This document shows, in pieces, positions 8,544 to 15,251 of a stretch of DNA of 40,827 nucleotides (the stretch's first letter is position 1; the number at the start of each line of letters is the position of its first letter). Under the pieces are notes generated by a model. The model had not been told where the DNA came from, made no database searches, and saw only the letters and a list, made by a program, of their open reading frames with translations. Position numbers and translations under genes: made by a program. The stretch spans positions 1 to 40,827 of the forward strand of contig MWEF01000010.1 in NCBI GenBank assembly GCA_002070905.1, in the 5' to 3' direction. The DNA is from Tenericutes bacterium ADurb.Bin087. Lineage in GTDB: Bacteria > Bacillota_I > Bacilli_A > RFN20 > CAG-826.

Positions 8544-9662
8544 TTACTCTGGCAAGTATAATTCGGGCCCTGGTCGATAGTTATTACTTGGCACATTACC
8601 TAACGTACTTGGCCAATTTTGCTCATCCCATAATAATTTATCAATCAACAATTTGCGCGCGTTGCGCGTTTCCGCTGTTGCATCAAACCCGTGATAGAGA
8701 ATCCAGTACGTACCAGCGTCATCTTTCACAATCGAGTTATGCCCAACACCAACGAAGAAATCATTTTGGTGGACAACAGAATGGCCAACATTCGCATTTT
8801 TCATGCTGCGATTATAAGAATCAACATATTCACCGACAATACTTTCACTACGGCCAACCACAACGTTATATGTATAATCACCAGAACAGCATGTGCCAGT
8901 AGATAAAAACATATAATAGTAGTTATCTTTTTTAACAATATAAACACCTTCAAAGGTCGAAATATCAAAGTTTCGATTAGTTTCAAAGCCCGCGACATGG
9001 ACTTTGTTTGCCGCGGCTTCTTCCACTGTACCATCTTTAAAGTTAAGCCCATCCGCGGTTAATTCAAGCGCATATATTCCGCGAAAACTACCCCAAAACA
9101 TATAAACACGTTCATCTTCATCAACATAAACCATCGGATCAATACTATTATTAACCCCTATTTCTTCTGATAGGAAAAATTTGCCGTGATCTTCCCACGG
9201 TCCCGCGGGATGAGTTGCGGTCGCAATCCCAATCCCCGGATTTGGATCATCCCAGCGCGATAATGAATAATACATTACATATTGCCCCTTAATATATTGG
9301 ACATCAGGTGCCCAAATATTGGCCCCTGATGAGCCCCATGTTGGGCGTGATATCGCATTGCCAAGTGGCTCCCAATCGACTAGATTAGCGCTTTTAATCA
9401 CACGGGCCCCAGTGGCGTATGTATAAAAATAGCCGTCAGTGTGACGGACAATACTTGGATCAGGAAAATCATTATTGTAAATGGGATTTTGGAAAAAGAC
9501 GGTCGTCAGTTCTTGGTGCGGTACACTTGAGACAAGCGAATCATCGCTGATCTCACTTACAAATTCACTCTCACTTATACGTGTTTCGCTACTAGAAGGC
9601 TGGCGACAACTAACAAGTAAGCTAAAGCAAGTAAGCGCTACTAAAATCCGTGTTTTTTTCAT
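8544..9662 (-). CDS. GH43 endo-arabinanase-like lipoprotein
   Basis: Surface lipoprotein of 372 residues with lipobox LLVSC (Cys19), a Ser/Glu-rich spacer to about residue 50, then a complete GH43 propeller. Expected active-site residues are present: Asp68 in FPDPSIV, Asp175 in NNSIDPM, Glu239 in TFEGVY and metal-ligand His308 in GVGHNS. TGTCCSG at 256-262 matches the paralogue at 5137-6282. It starts 12 bases after the stop of the third paralogue, so the two form one transcription unit. The predicted role is endo-cleavage of arabinan outside the cell. Retention of three active-looking copies suggests different chain lengths or branching preferences. Confidence 0.9.
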   Translation of the reverse strand: MKKTRILVALTCFSLLVSCRQPSSSETRISESEFVSEISDDSLVSSVPHQELTTVFFQNPIYNNDFPDPSIVRHTDGYFYTYATGARVIKSANLVDWEPLGNAISRPTWGSSGANIWAPDVQYIKGQYVMYYSLSRWDDPNPGIGIATATHPAGPWEDHGKFFLSEEIGVNNSIDPMVYVDEDERVYMFWGSFRGIYALELTADGLNFKDGTVEEAAANKVHVAGFETNRNFDISTFEGVYIVKKDNYYYMFLSTGTCCSGDYTYNVVVGRSESIVGEYVDSYNRSMKNANVGHSVVHQNDFFVGVGHNSIVKDDAGTYWILYHGFDATAETRNARKLLIDKLLWDEQNWPSTLGNVPSNNYRPGPELYLPE

Positions 9663-9674
9663 CTTTCCTCTCCT

Positions 9675-10964
9675 TTATTCTACTACACTGTGATAATATG
9701 GTCCAATTTGTTCAGTCGTGGACGGCGTGTAATTTTCAACATATGGCCAACCATTTTCGTCAAATAATAATTTATCTTGCAACAATACCCGTGCACTTTG
9801 TTTATCAACGTGGTAGGCATGATAATAAATCCACGGTTCCCCATTAACATCATCAATTACACAGTTGTGACCAGTACCGACAAACGTATCATTTTTTTGT
9901 AAGACAAGCTTACCTGCGGATCGATTACGCATATCTTTCCCAGTATCGTCGTAATAAGGACCATATGGTGAAAGGGCGCGCCCTACGACCACTTTATAAG
10001 TTGAACTAAGTCCTTCGCAACACGTACCCATCGATAAAAATAAATAATAATAACCACGCCAATAACGGATATACGCTGCTTCATAAGTTTCAGCATCCCA
10101 GCCGTGTTCTGTCTCTAAGCCAGCGACTCTTATTTTACTAAGAGCAGCATTTTCGACACTGCCCGCTTTAAAGCCTAAACCATCACGCGTAAGTTCCACT
10201 AAATAGTTCCCGCGCATTGAACCCCACACTAAATAAACGCGATTAGTGTTAGGATCAACAAAGGCATTCGCGTCAATACTATTATTAACACCAATTTCGA
10301 GTGATAAAAATAACTTACCATGATCTGTCCATGGTCCGTTTGGTTTTGGGGCCGTGGCATAACCAATCCCAGGATTTGGATCACCCCATGTTGAAAGCGA
10401 ATAATACATCACGTATTGGCCATTAATATATTGGACATCAGGTGCCCATAGTCCTGCGCCTGTTGTCCCCCAACTTGGCAAGTGACCAAATACCCAGCCC
10501 TTATTGCCCCACGTTACACCGTCACTTGACCGTAAATATTGACCACCTGTCGCATATAAAAACCACATGCGTTGGATTGGATCATATACTCCCGAAGGAT
10601 CAGGGAAATCATAAAAGTATACAGAGTTCGTATATGTACTGCGTTTCATCTCAAGTTCAACGCTGACACTCGGTTCTTCGCTGCTTGAAACTTCTTCACT
10701 GCTTGGTTCGGGTTCACTGCTTGGCACTTCACTTTCACTTGGCGGTGCTTCGCTTGTCGGCGCTTCACTACTTTGTGGTGCGCTACTTTCTAAACTTGAA
10801 GCTTCACTATCATCTTCACTAGCGGGCTCTGCACTACTTACGATTGTGCTCGAAGTAGATGGTAATGAATCTTTTTCACTACTCACAGGGAAAAGTGTAC
10901 AACTTGAAATGACCATCATACACACTAAAAACATTAAATGGCGAATGTTTCGTTTTATTTTCAT
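9675..10964 (-). CDS. GH43 endo-arabinanase-like lipoprotein with Ser/Glu-rich stalk
   Basis: Lipoprotein of 429 residues (lipobox VISSC, Cys22). A low-complexity stalk of repeated SSE/SEAP units runs from about residue 28 to 105, much longer than in the two paralogues, so the enzyme may reach further from the membrane. The GH43 domain follows with Asp122 (FPDPSG), Asp231 (NNSIDAN), Glu295 (TYEAAY) and His366 (GTGHNC), plus GTCCEG. It is the first gene of a two-gene unit transcribed from a near-consensus promoter (11008-11036), with a predicted operator over the transcription start. The ribosome binding site is a run of G (AGGGGGC). Confidence 0.9.
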   Translation of the reverse strand: MKIKRNIRHLMFLVCMMVISSCTLFPVSSEKDSLPSTSSTIVSSAEPASEDDSEASSLESSAPQSSEAPTSEAPPSESEVPSSEPEPSSEEVSSSEEPSVSVELEMKRSTYTNSVYFYDFPDPSGVYDPIQRMWFLYATGGQYLRSSDGVTWGNKGWVFGHLPSWGTTGAGLWAPDVQYINGQYVMYYSLSTWGDPNPGIGYATAPKPNGPWTDHGKLFLSLEIGVNNSIDANAFVDPNTNRVYLVWGSMRGNYLVELTRDGLGFKAGSVENAALSKIRVAGLETEHGWDAETYEAAYIRYWRGYYYLFLSMGTCCEGLSSTYKVVVGRALSPYGPYYDDTGKDMRNRSAGKLVLQKNDTFVGTGHNCVIDDVNGEPWIYYHAYHVDKQSARVLLQDKLLFDENGWPYVENYTPSTTEQIGPYYHSVVE

Positions 10965-10990
10965 AAGCGCCCCCTATTATCTTTTTTCAA

Positions 10991-11006
10991 AGGTTATCGT
11001 TAATCT
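10991..11006. promoter_or_regulatory. LacI-type operator candidate O2
   Basis: AGGTTATCGTTAATCT differs from the operator at 8458-8473 by one base and keeps the central CG and TTAATCT half-site. It overlaps the predicted transcription start of the GH43 unit and lies upstream of the divergent lacI gene, so it could control both. A further TTAATCT half-site in AACGCTTAATCT (11051-11062) may be a secondary site. Confidence 0.65.
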
Positions 11007-11007
11007 A

Positions 11008-11036
11008 ATTATAAGATGAAAATAGATTTTTGTAAA
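11008..11036 (-). promoter_or_regulatory. Promoter of the GH43 pair
   Basis: On the minus strand TTTACA (11031-11036), a 17-base spacer and a perfect TATAAT (11008-11013) form a near-consensus sigma-A promoter. The predicted start near 11001 falls inside the operator at 10991-11006, consistent with LacI repression. The leader to the first GH43 gene would be about 37 bases. Confidence 0.75.
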
Positions 11037-11099
11037 CAAAGGGAAACGCTAACGCTTAATCTAATTTATTTTACGATGAATCTATGCCATAATTATTTT

Positions 11100-12122
11100 A
11101 TGGAAAAAAATAACAAAGAACGTGTCACTTTAAAAGATATTGCCGAACGCGCAGGTATTACCGTTAATAGTGTTTCACGCGCATTACGCGGACACAAAAG
11201 TATTTCTGATGCTACTAAAGAGCGTGTCCACGCTATAGCGCAAGAACTCGGCTATATTCCTGATGCCCAAGCCCGCTTAATGCGTGGGGCAAAACTTCGA
11301 GTTATTGCTGTCGTTTACGATAACATTGTTAATCCTTACTATGCAATTATGAATAATCATCTTAACAATGAACTTACGAAGGCTAATTATCGACCGATGG
11401 TATTTTTTGAAAGTAGTCACGATGGTTCTTTATCCCTTGAAGTAGCCCGTGAAATTATTTCGATGCGCATCGTTGGTGTTATTACTTATTTAGTGCCAAG
11501 CAAAGAAGTTATTGAACTTTTTGAAGATCATAATGTGCCAATTGTGCTTTTAGGGCGCACAGGTGATGCTCTTGGGATTGATAGCGTCGCCTCAAATGAC
11601 TATCGTGGTGGTAAACTCGCGGGTTATAAATTGTTTGATTTAGGGGGTGAAAACTTTGCCTATATCGGTGTGACCCGCAAGCTTAACATTAATAACGAAA
11701 GACTTAACGGGTTCTTAAAAGCACTTAAAAATAATGAGGTAATTGTGCCAGAAGCAAATATTATTCTTAATGAAAAGCAACAAACAACCCGTGAGTTAAT
11801 GGACATGCTTGATGTTAAAAAGAAAAAGATTGACTCCATTTTTTGTTTTAATGATCAAATCGCCTATGAAGTGATTGGCTACTTAAGTGAAAAAGGAATA
11901 AATGTCCCAGAAGACATAAATATTATTGGCTTTGATAATTTACAAAGTGATATCATCTATCCCATTAAATTAACAACGATTGACGCTGATAAACCACGTG
12001 CAGCGCACTTATCACTCGTGAGTTTATTCTCCAAGATTAAAGATAGTGAAAACACCGAAGTAACAGGTAAAATTGTTGATGTCACTCTTGTTGAAGGTAA
12101 TACGACTAAAATGCGAAACTAA
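11100..12122 (+). CDS. LacI-family transcriptional regulator (arabinan locus)
   Basis: DNA-binding repressor of 340 residues. The N-terminal helix-turn-helix reads TLKDIAERAGITVNSVSRAL, followed by the hinge helix region (PDAQARLMRG) and a periplasmic-binding-protein-like sensor domain with the usual YIGVTR and IIGFDN motifs. The open frame extends 28 codons upstream, but that stretch has no homology-like character. The ATG at 11100 gives the standard LacI start, and no Shine-Dalgarno sequence precedes it. It is divergent from the GH43 pair, whose promoter region carries a matching operator, so it most likely controls both arabinan units and perhaps itself. The effector is probably arabinose or an arabino-oligosaccharide (inference). 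Confidence 0.9.
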   Translation: MEKNNKERVTLKDIAERAGITVNSVSRALRGHKSISDATKERVHAIAQELGYIPDAQARLMRGAKLRVIAVVYDNIVNPYYAIMNNHLNNELTKANYRPMVFFESSHDGSLSLEVAREIISMRIVGVITYLVPSKEVIELFEDHNVPIVLLGRTGDALGIDSVASNDYRGGKLAGYKLFDLGGENFAYIGVTRKLNINNERLNGFLKALKNNEVIVPEANIILNEKQQTTRELMDMLDVKKKKIDSIFCFNDQIAYEVIGYLSEKGINVPEDINIIGFDNLQSDIIYPIKLTTIDADKPRAAHLSLVSLFSKIKDSENTEVTGKIVDVTLVEGNTTKMRN

Positions 12123-12156
12123 GTGCGTTTTGCGGTAAATAACGGATAAAAGTATT

Positions 12157-12187
12157 AAAAAAGATAACGCGGTAAGGCGTTATCTTT
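12157..12187. terminator. Bidirectional intrinsic terminator
   Basis: AAAGATAACGC (12160-12170) pairs perfectly with GCGTTATCTTT (12177-12187) around a 6-base loop. An A-run precedes it, giving a U-run for minus-strand transcripts, and a T-rich stretch follows for plus-strand ones. It separates the convergent lacI gene and the small membrane protein gene. Confidence 0.8.
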
Positions 12188-12209
12188 CATTTTAATTATA
12201 GGCTCGCTC

Positions 12210-12683
12210 CTATTTTAAGAGATCCGCACCAACACCTGCAACTCCACCAAGAGCGGCAAGGAGTAAAGTGACAACGGCGCCACCAGTAAATTTGAAGTCT
12301 TTAAAGAATTCAGCTTTGTCAACGTTTTCATTCATAACCGCGAAACTCTTGGTTAAGAAAACAAGGACAACAGCGACTAAGCCAAGCGCTAAAAGCACAA
12401 AGCCAAGCATTTTATTCTTTTCTAATTTCTTCACAACAACACGACTAACACCTAGTGCGATACCCACAACGAGCAAGATGGGGACTAAGAAGTTTAAGAA
12501 GCTAAATTTAAAGACGACAAATTCAACTCCTAAAACAGTTTCCGTTTTGCCAAATGTTAAGTCACGGAAGGTGTACGTAATTTCTGGTGAAGCTTGGGCC
12601 ACGACGGGAACCACAAACCAGAGGATAAGGGCAACTAGGAATAATCCTGCTGCGGCTACGTTCAATAATTTTTTCTTGTCCAT
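12210..12683 (-). CDS. Small four-span membrane protein of unknown function
   Basis: A 157-residue hydrophobic protein, rich in Ala, Val, Leu and Phe, that I do not recognise. About four membrane segments are visible (near 7-30, 62-82, 92-110 and 133-154), with a short Lys-rich loop VVVKKLEKNK between the second and third. The first segment followed by AQASPE could also be read as a cleavable signal peptide. It has a good ribosome binding site (AGAAAGGAA) and ends at the bidirectional terminator. A gap of over 400 bases separates it from the mannoside operon, so it is probably transcribed alone. Nothing around it points to a role in sugar metabolism. Confidence 0.75.
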   Translation of the reverse strand: MDKKKLLNVAAAGLFLVALILWFVVPVVAQASPEITYTFRDLTFGKTETVLGVEFVVFKFSFLNFLVPILLVVGIALGVSRVVVKKLEKNKMLGFVLLALGLVAVVLVFLTKSFAVMNENVDKAEFFKDFKFTGGAVVTLLLAALGGVAGVGADLLK

Positions 12684-13119
12684 TTTTTATTCCTTTCTAA
12701 ATCTATATTTTATTTAACCATAAACATCATTGTTAAGCAACAATTAACTATCAAAAAAAGAAAATAATAAACAGTTGTTCATTCGGTAAAAATACACGTA
12801 AAACCTAATAATTCGCTTATAATGGGCATAAGTTAAATTGTGTTTTCACCGCTACTAATGATATTAAAAAGATATTTACAATTGGTAATGAACGAAGTAT
12901 TTTTTTGTTCAATGATTTGCACTAGTACTGCTAACGATTTCTAACATCATTTTTAGTTATAAGGTCAATTAGTGTGGCAAACTATGATTATGTTTTCAAC
13001 TTATTATTTTTGCAAAAATATTAAGAAGTATTTTGCCTTTCCACGATAAAAAATTAATAAAACGAATTAATGTTCCAACACAAAACTATTATTGCAACGG
13101 CTATTAATTTGCCTGCTAA
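12684..13119. other. Gene-free AT-rich interval
   Basis: There is no convincing coding region here. The minus-strand end next to the small membrane gene must carry its promoter, possibly TTGCTT-17-TTAAAT around 12708-12736, but the match is poor. An AT-rich inverted repeat (GCAAAA/TTTTGC, 13012-13036) downstream of the long operon is too weak and lacks a T-run, so no clear terminator for that operon is visible. A TGGGCATAAGT 11-mer near 12824-12834 recurs near 34031-34041. Confidence 0.5.
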
Positions 13120-15240
13120 TTATACTTCCCATCTTAAACGCGGAATCGAACCACCGAAATCCCAAATAAGTGGGTCATATGGTAATTCCGTCATAAGTTC
13201 ATTAGTAGTATATCCTGTAATACCATCACTTCTTCCTGTATCACTATTGCCGATTGGATCAAAATAGTTCCAACTTCTGTTATAAGCACAATTATGGTAA
13301 ATTGTGGCGTGTGTCCCGCCTGGTGTAACACCAGTAAAAGCACCTTGTAAAATATCTGTACCAGTGACAAGCGGACTATTAGCCATTGCTAGACAATTAG
13401 TCATTAAATTATTATAACCTTCAACGCGTCCGATAAACCCACCAAGGCGAACCAATGACGTTGCGGTTGCTTTTACTTCACCGCGCGAATAAGAATCTTG
13501 AATACGACCATAACCCATATAACCAATGAAACCACCAACATAATTTGGTCCTGACACCGTCCCCCACGCTTTTGATTCTTTAATGAGTGTATAGTTATCT
13601 AACATTTGACCAATAAAACCACCAGTGGGCGATTGTTCACCACCGCTAACGGTAATAGCGCCATTTCCTGATGAGCGACTAATAGTTACGGCTTTATGTG
13701 ATTGGCGCAATAATCCAACAAAGCGGCCACTGATTGCGTTCGCGTTGTCAATACTGCCCGTAAAATGAACAGCTTCATAGTTCGTAGCGGTACTCTCGCC
13801 CGCTACACCACCGACCTTAGCAATACCATTATTAGCCACAACAGTAATATCAAATGCTATTGCAACATTAGTTATACTAGCGTCTTTAATACTACCAGCA
13901 AGACCACCAATACACGGTTCTAGACTATCAGTGTTACTTGTTAATTCACCACGAAGCTTTAAATTAGTGATAACCGCACCATCAACTGTGCTAAAAAACC
14001 CAACTGCACTACTTGTACTAGCAATTGTAATATCCCGCACTTCATGGCCGCCGCCATCAAAGAAACCATTAAATGTCAATGGTGTCCACGCACTTGTTAA
14101 ACTGATATCTGCCATTAAACGATAAGAACCATTCGCCACTATATTGCGTAACTCGGCTTCGGTGCTAATCATTTCAACATGGAAATAATACTTTTCGCTT
14201 AGACTTGAATGATAATTCACAGTTGAGGTAGCTTTAACTTGCACATATGTTGCATTATCAATTGTTTCTTGCCTAAATGTATAACTATTTGTGTTTACTC
14301 CCGCCTTTAAAATTCCATCAACATAAATTTGATACCCTTGTGCATATGGAACTGCTTTAAAAGTTAACACATTATTATTTACTACGAGCTCCGTTGGCGT
14401 CTCTAAAGTAATTTTAGGAATCGTAATTTCGGCAATGGCAATTTCTGAATCTAAATAACTTTGATCAAGTTTGATTGCTTGCACTTTAACGGTGACTACC
14501 CCAGGAGCGTTATAGCCAACTTCAATGCGATTGGAATCAACAATCGACTCCACATCATTAAGCCAAACGCGATAACAACTAGCCTTTTCAACATCATCCC
14601 ACCGAATAAAACCATTGTAGAACCGAATGTTATGTGGTTTATCTAATCGCGCTTTGGTATAAAACTCTTCACTATATGCACTTGAACGTAAATAAGGATC
14701 ACTCGCGGTCGCTAAAACGCGCAGGCGCAAGGAATCATCGCTTGCATAAGTAAACATATTTTGCGCCACATATTGTTCAAGACCGTCATTAATTTTGACA
14801 ATGTAACCAGTGGCAAAAGTTACTTCATCCCAATAAATCGTCTTTTCCACTTGGCGTAAGTTTTTAGGAACCGCTAATGTTAAGTAGGCTTCAAATGTTT
14901 CGATGTTACTAAAAGCGGAGGAAACTGTTTCATTAGTCGCTTTAACTTGTACAGTAATGACACCATAACAAGTAGCGGGTAAGAGCATACTATTTGTGTC
15001 ACTACTTAGTTCTTCATCATTTAGCAACACGATATAATTAGTCGCCCCAGTTACGGTGTCCCAACTAAGCATCCGTTCAATAAGTTTAATATTTGTTGGG
15101 GTACTTAGTTGCGTTACAGCACTTGTTGAAGATTCATTAGTATCCGAACTAAGCGCATCACTACTTGATGTTTCTCTACAGCTAGATAACATCAAGACTG
15201 CACTTGCGATGATTAAGAAAATGTTACTAATCTTTTTCAT
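13120..15240 (-). CDS. Lipoprotein with FN3-like repeats and a GLUG-type beta-helix region
   Basis: Surface lipoprotein of 706 residues (lipobox LMLSSC, Cys21). After a Ser-rich linker there are four fibronectin type III-like repeats (about 45-125, 130-205, 208-285 and 290-370), each with an ITWD/ISWD-like strand and a GYxVxxN motif. The C-terminal part (about 375-650) has repeated GGLAGS, GGVAGE, GGFIGQ and GGFIGR units typical of GLUG-type right-handed beta-helices. No catalytic signature is visible. As last gene of the mannoside operon, 11 bases after the secreted GH130-like gene, it may bind polysaccharide or act as an adhesin. A strong AAGGAGG site precedes the ATG. The exact function is unknown. 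Confidence 0.82.
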   Translation of the reverse strand: MKKISNIFLIIASAVLMLSSCRETSSSDALSSDTNESSTSAVTQLSTPTNIKLIERMLSWDTVTGATNYIVLLNDEELSSDTNSMLLPATCYGVITVQVKATNETVSSAFSNIETFEAYLTLAVPKNLRQVEKTIYWDEVTFATGYIVKINDGLEQYVAQNMFTYASDDSLRLRVLATASDPYLRSSAYSEEFYTKARLDKPHNIRFYNGFIRWDDVEKASCYRVWLNDVESIVDSNRIEVGYNAPGVVTVKVQAIKLDQSYLDSEIAIAEITIPKITLETPTELVVNNNVLTFKAVPYAQGYQIYVDGILKAGVNTNSYTFRQETIDNATYVQVKATSTVNYHSSLSEKYYFHVEMISTEAELRNIVANGSYRLMADISLTSAWTPLTFNGFFDGGGHEVRDITIASTSSAVGFFSTVDGAVITNLKLRGELTSNTDSLEPCIGGLAGSIKDASITNVAIAFDITVVANNGIAKVGGVAGESTATNYEAVHFTGSIDNANAISGRFVGLLRQSHKAVTISRSSGNGAITVSGGEQSPTGGFIGQMLDNYTLIKESKAWGTVSGPNYVGGFIGYMGYGRIQDSYSRGEVKATATSLVRLGGFIGRVEGYNNLMTNCLAMANSPLVTGTDILQGAFTGVTPGGTHATIYHNCAYNRSWNYFDPIGNSDTGRSDGITGYTTNELMTELPYDPLIWDFGGSIPRLRWEV

Positions 15241-15251
15241 AAATTGCCTCC

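Noticed and set aside
10700-10880. Tandem repeat or CRISPR-like structure in the Ser/Glu-rich segment
   Set aside because: The repetition is codon-level low complexity in the GH43 stalk, without constant repeat length or spacers.
11016-11099. Upstream extension of the lacI gene by 28 codons
   Set aside because: LacI proteins begin a few residues before the helix-turn-helix. The extension crosses the divergent promoter region and has no ribosome binding site.
12268-12717. Plus-strand open frame of 149 codons
   Set aside because: It is antisense to the small membrane protein gene. Its Thr/Lys/Asn-rich composition is the mirror of Val/Ala/Leu codons, and no ribosome binding site precedes it.
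13012-13036. Terminator for the mannoside operon
   Set aside because: The stem consists almost only of A-T pairs and no T-run follows on the minus strand.
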